NCBI RefSeq assembly: GCF_030325625.1
Contig: NZ_JACAIS010000007.1
Span: 62,001 to 126,000, forward strand
DNA from: Sphingobacterium sp. N143
Lineage (GTDB): Bacteria > Bacteroidota > Bacteroidia > Sphingobacteriales > Sphingobacteriaceae
DNA length: 64,000 nt
Reading direction: 5' to 3'
Below, in pieces: positions 41,968-50,831 of the stretch (its first letter is position 1; every line of letters begins with the position of its first letter). The notes under the pieces were generated by a model that ran no database searches, had not been told where the DNA came from, and worked only from the letters and a program-made list of their open reading frames with translations. The position numbers and the translations under genes are program-made.

Positions 41968-42045
41968 TACTAATCAGTAAAATATGGATTGCAAAAATAC
42001 ACTTTTCAGGCAAAATTGCAAGTGTTTTGCAAATTTTAAAGTGAA

Positions 42046-44025
42046 TTAACTATTGTTCTCTGCTCCATTTGACAATTCGATTTCTTTGTCCAGCAGCTCA
42101 TAGATCGAATTTTTGCTTTTAAATTCTGGTACAATAATCTTCATCTGGTAGACTACTTCATTTTTGTTTTGTGTCGCCAGCCGCTGTTTTAATTCTTCAA
42201 TTTTCAGACTGACCATATTGTAATTATTTTCCCGGACTTTGGCGATCATAATTTTCTCATGATGTGTAGGGAGTGTATTTTCTAAATCATTTAATAATTC
42301 TTCATAAAGTTTTTCACCGGGTCTCAGGCCTGTGAACTTGATCTCGATATCTTCATTTGGTTTAAAGCCCGAAAGACGGATCATTTTGTTTGCAAGTTCC
42401 ACTATTTTGACAGATTTACCCATGTCGAAGACAAATATTTCACCGCCCTGTCCCATTGCTCCGGCCTCAAGAACGAGCCGACATGCTTCCGGAATAGTCA
42501 TAAAGTAACGGGTAATCTCGGGGTGTGTCACTGTAACGGGGCCACCTTTTTGGATTTGGTCCCTAAATCTAGGGATAACAGATCCGTTGGAGCCGAGCAC
42601 ATTCCCAAACCGAGTGGTAATAAATTTGGTATTGGCCTCAGTGTTTGATAAACTTTCCAAATGGTTATTAAGGGATTGTACGTAGATTTCAGCAATACGT
42701 TTGGTGGCTCCCATGATATTGGTTGGGTTGACGGCCTTATCGGTGGAAACAAAGACAAATTTCTCAACATGGAACTGGACGGCTAGATCGGCAAGATTTT
42801 TTGTGCCCAATACGTTCGTTTGTACCGCTTCCAGCGGGTGATTTTCCATCATTGGAACATGCTTATAAGCAGCTGCATGATAAACATAATGCGGTTTGAA
42901 CGTTTCAAAAAGCAAATGCATCCTTTTTGTACTTCTGATATCAGCAATATAAGTGTGATACACCTGGTTCGGAAATTCGTCCTGTAGGTCAAGTTGTAAA
43001 TTGTGCAATGGAGATTCTGCCTGATCACAAAGAATAATCATCTGCGGTTCATATTTCCCCAGTTGAGAGGCAATTTCACTTCCGATGGAGCCCGCTGCTC
43101 CGGTAACCAAAATGCGTTTGCCTTTGGTCTGACTAAGAATATGGTCATCATTGATTTTTATCGGATCACGTTCCAATAAATCTTCAATTTTTATTTTTTG
43201 AATCTGATTGGGATTGAGGTCCCCATTCATAATCTTTTTGACAGGCGGTAAGGTTAATATGCTGACATTTCGCTCCAGCGCAATATCTGTAATTTCATTT
43301 TTACGCTCTGAAGGAATATTATGAGAAGCGATAATAACTTCTTCAATATTGAGTGTGTTAATCAGGTGATAAAACTTTTGGGACGAATAGATTTTAGTTC
43401 CATCAATTACTTTATTGATTTTTTGTTCATTATCATCCAGGAATCCGATGATTGCATTTTTTGACCTGACGTCATGATCTAATGTTCTCTTAACAGCTAT
43501 ACCCAGGTCACCGGCCCCGTAGATGAGGGTTTTCTTTCTTGTCCCATTGACTTTTTTTGTATATAGAAAGAATATTTTGATGATCGTTCGATATACCGTC
43601 AGTATTAAGAAGGAGAAAAGTGCAAAGAAAATAATTAAAGCTGTAGGGATGTTCCGCTCAATTTCGTTTGCCTGAATGATGAGTTTAATGACCAGAAGTA
43701 TAAAAACACTGAATATGATGGTCGATAATATTCTGATGGAATCTATCGCGCTTGTGTAACGGATGATCCCCGTGTACATCTTAAATAAATAAAAAGATAA
43801 TGAGCAAACGCTTATAAAAAGAATGAAACGTATACTGAAGTCTATGTCAAGTAGAAAGTCAAAATTAAAATCATAATAGATGATATTAGCAAGGAGAAAG
43901 GCTATGGAAACGCTAAAAATGTCTAACAAAAAAATGATCCACCGGGGTACTATACTGACTTTACTGAGCATGGTATTATATCTGATTAATTTAGACAAAT
44001 GTAGATAATTTTGTTTCATTACCAT
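42046..44025 (-). CDS. membrane-bound nucleotide-sugar 4,6-dehydratase (CapD/WbpM/PglF family)
   Basis: This enzyme probably turns UDP-GlcNAc into a 4-keto-6-deoxy sugar for surface polysaccharide. Four N-terminal membrane helices (about 25-135) precede a first Rossmann domain (LIYGAGDLGIAVKR) and the catalytic SDR domain: RILVTGAAGSIGSEIASQLG, YHAAAYKHVPMMENHPLEAV, VSTDKAVNPTNIMGATKRIA, TTRFGNVLGSNGSVIPRF and TGLRPGEKLYEELL. The TDK..M...K arrangement is that of WbpM-type enzymes. The length of 659 residues is normal. Met19 (43971) could be the true start, since homologues often begin just before VPRW. Confidence 0.93.
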   Translation of the reverse strand: MVMKQNYLHLSKLIRYNTMLSKVSIVPRWIIFLLDIFSVSIAFLLANIIYYDFNFDFLLDIDFSIRFILFISVCSLSFYLFKMYTGIIRYTSAIDSIRILSTIIFSVFILLVIKLIIQANEIERNIPTALIIFFALFSFLILTVYRTIIKIFFLYTKKVNGTRKKTLIYGAGDLGIAVKRTLDHDVRSKNAIIGFLDDNEQKINKVIDGTKIYSSQKFYHLINTLNIEEVIIASHNIPSERKNEITDIALERNVSILTLPPVKKIMNGDLNPNQIQKIKIEDLLERDPIKINDDHILSQTKGKRILVTGAAGSIGSEIASQLGKYEPQMIILCDQAESPLHNLQLDLQDEFPNQVYHTYIADIRSTKRMHLLFETFKPHYVYHAAAYKHVPMMENHPLEAVQTNVLGTKNLADLAVQFHVEKFVFVSTDKAVNPTNIMGATKRIAEIYVQSLNNHLESLSNTEANTKFITTRFGNVLGSNGSVIPRFRDQIQKGGPVTVTHPEITRYFMTIPEACRLVLEAGAMGQGGEIFVFDMGKSVKIVELANKMIRLSGFKPNEDIEIKFTGLRPGEKLYEELLNDLENTLPTHHEKIMIAKVRENNYNMVSLKIEELKQRLATQNKNEVVYQMKIIVPEFKSKNSIYELLDKEIELSNGAENNS

Positions 44026-44130
44026 CGATTTTTCTATGTATTAATCTTTTCTCTTGGATAAAGCAATATGATCTTCGTTTGATAAGATTGATAATTTGTT
44101 GTAATTTTAGCTAACTGTCAATTTAATAAG

Positions 44131-45342
44131 ATGAATGAGTTAGGTAAGCTTGCGAGTCAGGCCATGATCTCTCCGAAGGAGATGCTTTTTGAAAAGAAAA
44201 AGAATGCGAAAAGTTTATTTATTGGAATTCCCAAAGAGATCTCATTTCAGGAAAAGCGGATATGCTTAACGCCCTTGGCGGTTGCATTATTGGTTGAAAA
44301 TGGTCATGAAGTACTGATTGAAACCGGGGCTGGACGTGGTGCCAACTTCTTGGACCATCACTATAGTGAACAAGGAGCACGCATTGTTTCTTCCAGGGAG
44401 GAGGTGTATCAGGCTGACTTAATCATTAAAGTTGGAAGCCCTACTGTTGCTGAGGTGAAATTGATGAAAGAAAGACAAGTCTTGTTGTCTTCGCAGCAGC
44501 CTTCTTTAATGAATGTAGAGGTGCTGAAAGCATTAATGAATAAGAAAATCACCGCTATATCTTATGAATACTTAAGGGATGAGGGGGGCTGTCTGGCGGT
44601 TGTCCGGGCAATGAGTGAAATTGTAGGGGCCACTGCAACTTTAATTGCTGGCGAATATTTAAGTAATGCTTTTGGAGGAAAAGGACTTATGCTTGGGGGG
44701 GTAACAGGGGTAGCTTCTACTGAAGTAGTCATTATAGGTGCCGGCACTGTTGGCGAGCAGGCTGCACGTACAGCCTTGGCCCTGGGGGCACAAGTAAAAG
44801 TGTTTGATAACTCCATTTATAAACTGAGACGATTGCAGAACAATCTTGGGAGCAGGGTATTTACTTCGGTCATCCAGCCCATCATTCTCAATAAGGCTGT
44901 CATCAGTTCGGATGTCGTTATTGGGGCGTTACGGGCTAGAAATGGGCGTTCTGCTTGCGTGATTTCTGAAGAAACAGTATCTAAAATGAAGCCTAATTCG
45001 GTGATCATCGATGTCAGTATAGACCAAGGAGGGAATTTCGAAACCTCTGAGGTGACAAGTCACGACAACCCTGTTTTCAGAAAGTTTGATGTTATTCACT
45101 ATTGTGTTCCTAACATTGCCTCACGGGTCGCTCGTACTGCCACCTATGCGATGAGTAATATTTTTACCTCGATTTTACTGGACTTTGCCGAGCTGGGTGG
45201 ATTGAAAAATGCGATCTGGAAAAGCCCCGGAATAAGAAGTTCAATTTATCTTTATCAGGGTAATCTGACTAATGTGGATATGGCATCGCGTTTTAATATG
45301 ACCGCAAAAGATCTGGACCTACTAGTCGTTTCTTCTTTGTAA
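44131..45342 (+). CDS. ald: alanine dehydrogenase
   Basis: This is an NAD-dependent enzyme interconverting alanine with pyruvate and ammonia. The N-terminal substrate domain shows IGIPKEISFQEKRICLTP and LIIKVGSP; the Rossmann domain VVIIGAGTVGEQAARTALAL and later VIIDVSIDQGGNFETS and YCVPNIASRVARTATYAMSN match the family. It has 403 residues, including about 27 extra at the N-terminus before FIGIPKE, as in Bacteroidota members. Its neighbourhood with tsaE and porX is a gene grouping I recall from other Bacteroidota. Confidence 0.92.
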   Translation: MNELGKLASQAMISPKEMLFEKKKNAKSLFIGIPKEISFQEKRICLTPLAVALLVENGHEVLIETGAGRGANFLDHHYSEQGARIVSSREEVYQADLIIKVGSPTVAEVKLMKERQVLLSSQQPSLMNVEVLKALMNKKITAISYEYLRDEGGCLAVVRAMSEIVGATATLIAGEYLSNAFGGKGLMLGGVTGVASTEVVIIGAGTVGEQAARTALALGAQVKVFDNSIYKLRRLQNNLGSRVFTSVIQPIILNKAVISSDVVIGALRARNGRSACVISEETVSKMKPNSVIIDVSIDQGGNFETSEVTSHDNPVFRKFDVIHYCVPNIASRVARTATYAMSNIFTSILLDFAELGGLKNAIWKSPGIRSSIYLYQGNLTNVDMASRFNMTAKDLDLLVVSSL

Positions 45343-45388
45343 TGAGGTTTACGGTGATACTATACTAACCATAACAATTATAACATAA

Positions 45389-46240
45389 ATGAAAACATTT
45401 TTTATGATCCTATGCGCTATGATTTCACTGGCTAATGCCCAGGAAGTGATAAATCTGTATGTTGACACAATTCCGAATGCCACCGATAAAGAACAAGTGC
45501 TTTTGGAAAAAAATATACCTAAAATATTTGCCTATACTCCAGCGAAAGGTATCGACAAGAGGATTGGGGTACTTGTAATCCCGGGGGGGGGCTATTCTCA
45601 CATTGCAATGGACCATGAAGGACACGCGGTAGCTAAGGAGCTGGTGAAAAATGGGTATTCAGCATTTGTATTGCAATATAGGCTGCCCTCGCCAAATATT
45701 ATGCGTGAAAAGAGTATAGGGCCATTGCAAGATGCTCAACGGGCGCTACAGCTGATCCGTAACCTGCACCCCGACCTTACAAAAGTTGGTGTAATTGGAT
45801 TTTCAGCAGGGGGGCATTTGGCTTCAACATTAATGACTAAGTTTAAGAAAGATTATATTGCAAATCCATCTCATATTTCGTTGAGACCCGATTTTGCAGG
45901 ATTGATCTATCCGGTTATTTCTATGCAGGATGAGGTGACACATAAAGGGTCTAAGATCAATCTTATTGGGGATCAGCCATCGCAAGAACTGGTGAAGTTA
46001 TTCTCTTCAGACTTACAGGTGTCTGCCGAAGTATGTCCTGTTTTCCTGGTACATGCCAAAGATGATACAGCGGTACCCATTGAAAATAGCTACCGAATGA
46101 AGGCCGCATTGGACGATGTCAGTGTTCCCAATACCCTGTACACATTTGAACAAGGAGGACATGGCTTTGGACTGATCAACAAAACTTCAGATCAAAAATG
46201 GTTCGATGCATTTTTAACCTGGTTGGATAAGTTAAATTAA
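45389..46240 (+). CDS. exported alpha/beta hydrolase (acetyl-esterase-like)
   Basis: The signal peptide ends near LANAQEV (residue 18). The alpha/beta-hydrolase core has the oxyanion motif VIPGGGYSHIAMDHEG, nucleophile Ser139 in VIGFSAGGHLAS, an acid around Asp225-226 in VHAKDDTAVP and His258 in EQGGHGFG. It resembles BD-FAE/axeA-like carbohydrate esterases that remove acetyl groups from sugars; substrate unknown. It lies 46 bases after ald and overlaps the convergent ABC gene by four bases, tail to tail. Confidence 0.88.
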   Translation: MKTFFMILCAMISLANAQEVINLYVDTIPNATDKEQVLLEKNIPKIFAYTPAKGIDKRIGVLVIPGGGYSHIAMDHEGHAVAKELVKNGYSAFVLQYRLPSPNIMREKSIGPLQDAQRALQLIRNLHPDLTKVGVIGFSAGGHLASTLMTKFKKDYIANPSHISLRPDFAGLIYPVISMQDEVTHKGSKINLIGDQPSQELVKLFSSDLQVSAEVCPVFLVHAKDDTAVPIENSYRMKAALDDVSVPNTLYTFEQGGHGFGLINKTSDQKWFDAFLTWLDKLN

Positions 46241-47280
46241 TGGAAAGAAATCCAGTTAGAAATGCTTAGCTCTACAGCTTGATCTTTCTGCGGAGTGATT
46301 TGCGAGGTTACGATACAATGCAAATCAATTTCATGATCAGTAATGACTATTTCAGCATAAAAGCCCCTGAATTTAACATCTTTTACAAAAAATGGTGATT
46401 GAACAGTGGGGTGTATAGAAATCCATTCCTGATGAATAGCAATTGGGGTTTCACTTGTTATACCTAAACGTCGTGCTTGTTCAGGCTGTAGAATATTGCT
46501 TTTTGCGAGCAATTGGGCGGTATAACTATGTGATGGCTGGCTGTATAATACGTGTGGAATGTTTTGATCCAAAATCTTGCCTGACTTCATCACAATAAGA
46601 TTATCGGCCAATGCCAGAACTTCAGTCGGATCATGAGACACTAAAACAACGGTTAATCCGGTCTCTTTGACAATATCCTTGATATCTTGTTGAAGAGTAT
46701 CACGAAAAGAAGCATCAACTTGATTAAATGGTTCGTCCATCAATAATACTTCTGGTTCATTAATTAAAGCCCGGGATATGGCTACACGCTGCTTTTCTCC
46801 GCCACTGATGTCAGCGACTCTTTTTTTCGCTAAATGGTCTATTCGTAATCGTTGTAATATCTCTGCTGTTTTATCCTGCTTGCGCTTAATGTCGGTATTT
46901 GGTAATTGCGAAGCAACATTATCCCAGACATTGGCATAGGTGTTTAAGTCGTCAAAGCCTTGTGATACGAGTTTCATGGCATCATGTCCCGGAATTAATT
47001 TGTCTTTACGGGTAGGAACTTGCCAGCCTTTATAGCGTACGGTTCCTTCGGTTGGCTCCAGGAGACCATAGATCAATCGAAGTAATGTGCTTTTTCCACT
47101 GCCCGATTCTCCAATTATTGCTGTGATTTTTCCCTCATGAATATCGAAGGATGCGTTTTCAACTGCATGCTGATCACTATCTTCATGAAAAGAGAAGCTT
47201 AGATTTTCCGAATGGATGGCGGCTAATCCAGGTACATGGATGTCTGAGGGAATATATTGACAAGAGGATGAATGGGCCAT
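46237..47280 (-). CDS. ABC transporter ATP-binding protein (PotA/FbpC-like)
   Basis: The nucleotide-binding domain (about 20-250) has Walker A GESGSGKST, signature ISGGEKQRVAISRAL, Walker B VLLMDEPFNQVD and the H-loop LVSHDP. A C-terminal extension (about 265-347) resembles TOBE-type regulatory domains of MoiUnit/PotA/FbpC ATPases, with ISIHPTVQSPFFVKDVKFRG. No permease gene is next to it, so the transported substrate is unknown. It is 24 bases downstream of tsaE in the porX-tsaE-ABC operon. Confidence 0.9.
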   Translation of the reverse strand: MAHSSSCQYIPSDIHVPGLAAIHSENLSFSFHEDSDQHAVENASFDIHEGKITAIIGESGSGKSTLLRLIYGLLEPTEGTVRYKGWQVPTRKDKLIPGHDAMKLVSQGFDDLNTYANVWDNVASQLPNTDIKRKQDKTAEILQRLRIDHLAKKRVADISGGEKQRVAISRALINEPEVLLMDEPFNQVDASFRDTLQQDIKDIVKETGLTVVLVSHDPTEVLALADNLIVMKSGKILDQNIPHVLYSQPSHSYTAQLLAKSNILQPEQARRLGITSETPIAIHQEWISIHPTVQSPFFVKDVKFRGFYAEIVITDHEIDLHCIVTSQITPQKDQAVELSISNWISFH

Positions 47281-47304
47281 AGTAGAGTGTATAAATGAGG
47301 GCAG

Positions 47305-47715
47305 TTAACGGACAACTATTTTTCGTGTGTTCGGATCAATAATACTAATATGTATTTCTTTCGCTTCTTCTGGTAATAAATTGGGGATTTTTTCTGGCCA
47401 TTCAACAAAACAGTAGGCTCCAGAATAGAAATATTCTTCATAGCCAAAGTCAAAAGCCTCTTGTTCATCCTTAATACGATAAAAATCAAAATGGTATATT
47501 GGACCGTTTAGAGAACTGTATTCATTGATAATGGAAAAGGTGGGGCTAGCGGTATTATCTTGCACCTTCAGCTGTTCACACAGCTGTTTGACAAAAGTTG
47601 TTTTTCCGGCTCCCATGGGACCATACAATAAAAAAATACGATCCTTGGGAAAACTCTTCAGAAGGGTTTGGGCTGTGGCGGGAAGATCTGCTAGCGTTTT
47701 TACGATAAATTCCAT
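47305..47715 (-). CDS. tsaE: tRNA threonylcarbamoyladenosine biosynthesis ATPase TsaE
   Basis: TsaE is the P-loop ATPase that cycles the TsaD-TsaB complex in t6A synthesis. Walker A is GPMGAGKTTFVKQL; SPTFSIINEY, PIYHFDFYRI and YCFVEWPEKI are standard motifs. The 136-residue length is normal. It sits 12 bases after the porX stop. Confidence 0.95.
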   Translation of the reverse strand: MEFIVKTLADLPATAQTLLKSFPKDRIFLLYGPMGAGKTTFVKQLCEQLKVQDNTASPTFSIINEYSSLNGPIYHFDFYRIKDEQEAFDFGYEEYFYSGAYCFVEWPEKIPNLLPEEAKEIHISIIDPNTRKIVVR

Positions 47716-47727
47716 TTTACAAAAATA

Positions 47728-49281
47728 CTATTTCGGTAAATATGTCGCAAAAGGGATGATCATTTCTTCCAATGATATTCCACCATGCTGAAATGTCCCA
47801 TTAAAGTAATTGACAAACTGATTATAATTATTTGGATAAACAAAATATGAATCTTCTTTTGCAAATACATACGTTGAACTGACATGGAGCTTGGGCAGTT
47901 GAGCTTCATGGGGATTTTTGATCGTAAATACATCTTTCTCGATGTAATTGAGATTTCTTCCTTGTTTATATCTTAAATTTGTATTGGTATTTCTGTCGCC
48001 GACAATTTTACTGGGTTTTTTTACCCGAATGGTTCCATGGTCTGTTGTAATAATAACGCGGACTTTTTTTTGTGAAAGCCATCTCAATGCTTCTAATAGG
48101 GGGGAATGTTCAAACCAGGATAACGTCAATGATCGATATGCGGCTTCATCATTTGCAAGCTCACGAATCATCGAGCTATCGGTCCGTGCATGGGACAACA
48201 TGTCGACAAAATTGTAAACCAATACATTGAGCTGATTATGCAATAAGTTGCCGAGATTGTCCAAAACATCTTTTCCTTGTTCCAAGGTAAGGATTTTGAA
48301 GTAGGAATGTTTGATCGGTTTGCGATAGAGTCTTTTTACTTGATCTTCCAAAAACTGGTCTTCGTACAAGTTTTTTCCACCTTCATCTTCATCGTTCTGC
48401 CATAGTTTAGGGAAGCGTTTCTCCATCTCTAATGGAGTTAGACCACTGAAAATGGCATTTCTGGCATACTGAGTTGCTGTAGGAAGAATGCTGAAGTAGT
48501 TTATTTCCTCTTCAAGCCTAAAGTAATCAGTGATCACTTCATTGATAATTTTCCATTGATCAAAGCGAAGGTTATCTATCAGAAAGAAAAATGTGGAAGT
48601 TTCTTCTTGCAGAACTGGGAAAACCTTCTTTTTAAATAGCTGGTGAGATAAAATAGGGGCTGTTTCGGGCCGATTGATCCACTGGATGTAATTATTCTCG
48701 ATAAATTTTGAAAACTGCATATTGGCTTCTGATTTTTGCATGGTGAGTATTTCATGCATATTGCTGTTTTCAAGTTTTTCGAGTGACAACTCCCAGTATA
48801 CCAGTTTTTTGTAAACCTCAGACCACTGGTTGAAATCCAGGTTTTCATTTAATATCATACCAAGATTGCGAAAATCCTGCTGGTAAGCCATTGAGGTCTT
48901 TTCATTGACAATCCGTTTGTTTTCGGTGAGTTTTTTTATTGTCATCAAAATCTGCTTTGGATTTACGGGCTTTATCAGATAGTCGTCGATTTTGGATCCG
49001 ATAGCGTCTTCCATGACATGCTCCTCCTCATTCTTGGTAACAAGTACAATGGGGACAGTGGGATTGATAGATTTGATGATGGCGAGTGTTTCTAGTCCGG
49101 TTAGTCCCGGCATGTTTTCATCTAGAAAAATGAGGTGAAAAAAACCATTCTTAAAAGCTTCAACAGCATCATTTCCATTGTTGACAGTGTCAACTTTATA
49201 CCCCTTGCTTTCTAAAAATAAAATGTGTGGTTTTAGAAAGTCAATTTCATCATCAGCCCAGAGAATATGTGTTTTTTGCAT
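47728..49281 (-). CDS. porX: PorX: response regulator fused to alkaline-phosphatase-like (PglZ) effector
   Basis: PorX controls type IX secretion system expression together with the sensor PorY and sigma factor SigP. The receiver domain (1-120) has the acidic pair in WADDEIDF, phospho-acceptor Asp54 in LIFLDENMPG and Lys in LIKPVNP. The C-terminal effector keeps the metal-site motifs FFLIDNLRFDQW, PTATQYARNA (catalytic Thr), NFVDMLSHARTD, ITTDHGTIRV and FQHGG, so it should be an active phosphodiesterase. The length of 517 residues is normal. Its presence implies the organism has a type IX system or a derived function. It heads the porX-tsaE-ABC operon. Confidence 0.95.
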   Translation of the reverse strand: MQKTHILWADDEIDFLKPHILFLESKGYKVDTVNNGNDAVEAFKNGFFHLIFLDENMPGLTGLETLAIIKSINPTVPIVLVTKNEEEHVMEDAIGSKIDDYLIKPVNPKQILMTIKKLTENKRIVNEKTSMAYQQDFRNLGMILNENLDFNQWSEVYKKLVYWELSLEKLENSNMHEILTMQKSEANMQFSKFIENNYIQWINRPETAPILSHQLFKKKVFPVLQEETSTFFFLIDNLRFDQWKIINEVITDYFRLEEEINYFSILPTATQYARNAIFSGLTPLEMEKRFPKLWQNDEDEGGKNLYEDQFLEDQVKRLYRKPIKHSYFKILTLEQGKDVLDNLGNLLHNQLNVLVYNFVDMLSHARTDSSMIRELANDEAAYRSLTLSWFEHSPLLEALRWLSQKKVRVIITTDHGTIRVKKPSKIVGDRNTNTNLRYKQGRNLNYIEKDVFTIKNPHEAQLPKLHVSSTYVFAKEDSYFVYPNNYNQFVNYFNGTFQHGGISLEEMIIPFATYLPK

Positions 49282-49443
49282 CTTGTTATTATATGTCTAT
49301 TTAGCGAGGTCAATTTGTTACGTGAACTCAAAATTGTAACAAAGGAAGAATGTCCCTTCGTTGAATGGATTCGATATGGTACTAACTTAAGCAAATATCG
49401 TGCTTTAGATTTTATTTTTAACATTTCTTAACGGTGAACTAAC

Positions 49444-49451
49444 TATCTTTG
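49444..49451 (+). promoter_or_regulatory. -7 promoter element (TATCTTTG) for the HD-domain gene
   Basis: TATCTTTG fits TAnnTTTG. It lies in the 233-base divergent gap between porX and the HD gene and would give a leader of about 55-90 bases depending on which start codon is used. No strong -33 box is visible. Confidence 0.4.
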
Positions 49452-49514
49452 TTTTAAGTTTATACTAGTGATAACCATAAGTTTGTAATTAAAAACCTAG
49501 GTTTCATATTTATA

Positions 49515-50798
49515 GTGTTGAAAAGTAGCATTAATTATATCGCCACATTGAACAAAAATAAAATCATCAATGATCCCGTATATGGATTTGTAGCCATTCC
49601 GACAGGACTGGTTTTTGACCTTGTACAGCATTCCTATTTTCAACGACTCCGTTATATAAAACAAGTAAGCATGACGCATCTTGTTTACCCTGGTGCCTTA
49701 CATACCCGGTTCCAGCATGCCATAGGTGCCATGCACCTGATGTCCATGGCTTTGGAAACTTTACGGAGTAAAGGTATTACGATCTCCGAAGAGGAAGAAG
49801 AAGCTGTTTTGGCTGCTATTCTGTTACATGATATTGGTCACGGTCCCTTTTCACACTCATTGGAACATAGTTTGATTGCTGGGGTATCCCATGAATTGCT
49901 TTCCTCCTTACTGATGGATCGTATGAACCAGGATCTGGGCGGACGGTTAAGTCTGGCGATAGATATCTTTAATAATAAATATGAAAGAAGGTTTCTTCAT
50001 CAGCTAGTGTCGAGCCAGCTTGATGTTGATCGTATGGACTATCTGAATCGGGATAGTTTTTTTACTGGTGTTTCGGAGGGGGTAATTTCTTTTGACCGGA
50101 TTATAAAAATGTTGAATGTGGTCAATGATGAGATCGTCGTAGAATATAAGGGACTTTATTCTGTGGAGAAATTTCTCATTGCACGCAGACTGATGTACTG
50201 GCAGGTGTATCTGCATAAAACGGTCATTGGGGCGGAGCAATTATTGATTAAAATACTCCAGCGGGCAAAGGATTTAACCGCGTCGGGGACCGCCCTATTT
50301 TGCACGCCAGCGTTTCATTGGTTTCTGAGTCAAGAGGTTGACCGAACAAATTTTTTGGATAACCCGTTGCATTTGGACTGGTTTACTCGTTTAGATGATA
50401 CAGATATTATGTCTGCCATAAAAACATGGGAGAAACATGAGGATAAAATTTTGAGCCGGATGTGCCAACGGGTGATGAAGCGGGATTTATATCGTTCAGT
50501 TATGAGTAATAAACCTTTTTCAATGGAATATATTGATAAAGTGAAAAGCCGTGTACAGGCTTGTCTAGGGGTAGAAGAAAAAGATCTTCATTATTATGTG
50601 TTTACGCAAGAAATCCATAATCGTGCATATGACCCGACGAGTGATCAAATAAAGATACTATTGAAATCCGGTGAACTGGTTGATATTACTGAAGCGTCGG
50701 ATCTTGGAAACTTAGAGGCCTTATCAAAAAATGTGTCCAAATACGCGTTATGTTATCCAAAGGAGGTTGGATATATTGCAAATCCTTCTGCCGGATAG
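49515..50798 (+). CDS. HD-domain phosphohydrolase (dGTPase/SAMHD1-like)
   Basis: This is a metal-dependent phosphohydrolase. The His-Asp ligands are in YPGALHTRFQHAIGAMHLM (His), LLHDIGHGPFSHSLEH (His-Asp pair) and LDVDRMDYLNRDSFFTGV (second Asp), as in SAMHD1-type dNTP triphosphohydrolases; the substrate here is not proven. No ATG is available at the N-terminus. GTG 49515, TTG 49518 and TTG 49548 are all in frame, and the last gives NKNKIINDPVYGF, the start I recall for homologues. It precedes lpxD on the same strand by 33 bases, as in many Bacteroidota. Confidence 0.9.
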   Translation: MLKSSINYIATLNKNKIINDPVYGFVAIPTGLVFDLVQHSYFQRLRYIKQVSMTHLVYPGALHTRFQHAIGAMHLMSMALETLRSKGITISEEEEEAVLAAILLHDIGHGPFSHSLEHSLIAGVSHELLSSLLMDRMNQDLGGRLSLAIDIFNNKYERRFLHQLVSSQLDVDRMDYLNRDSFFTGVSEGVISFDRIIKMLNVVNDEIVVEYKGLYSVEKFLIARRLMYWQVYLHKTVIGAEQLLIKILQRAKDLTASGTALFCTPAFHWFLSQEVDRTNFLDNPLHLDWFTRLDDTDIMSAIKTWEKHEDKILSRMCQRVMKRDLYRSVMSNKPFSMEYIDKVKSRVQACLGVEEKDLHYYVFTQEIHNRAYDPTSDQIKILLKSGELVDITEASDLGNLEALSKNVSKYALCYPKEVGYIANPSAG

Positions 50799-50819
50799 TT
50801 ATTTTTTAATAAAAAAACA

Positions 50820-50827
50820 TAGATTTG
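50820..50827 (+). promoter_or_regulatory. TAGATTTG element directly before lpxD
   Basis: TAGATTTG fits TAnnTTTG and ends four bases before the lpxD ATG at 50832. If used, the transcript would be nearly leaderless. No -33 TTTG is visible, so this may be chance. Confidence 0.3.
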
Positions 50828-50831
50828 TACC

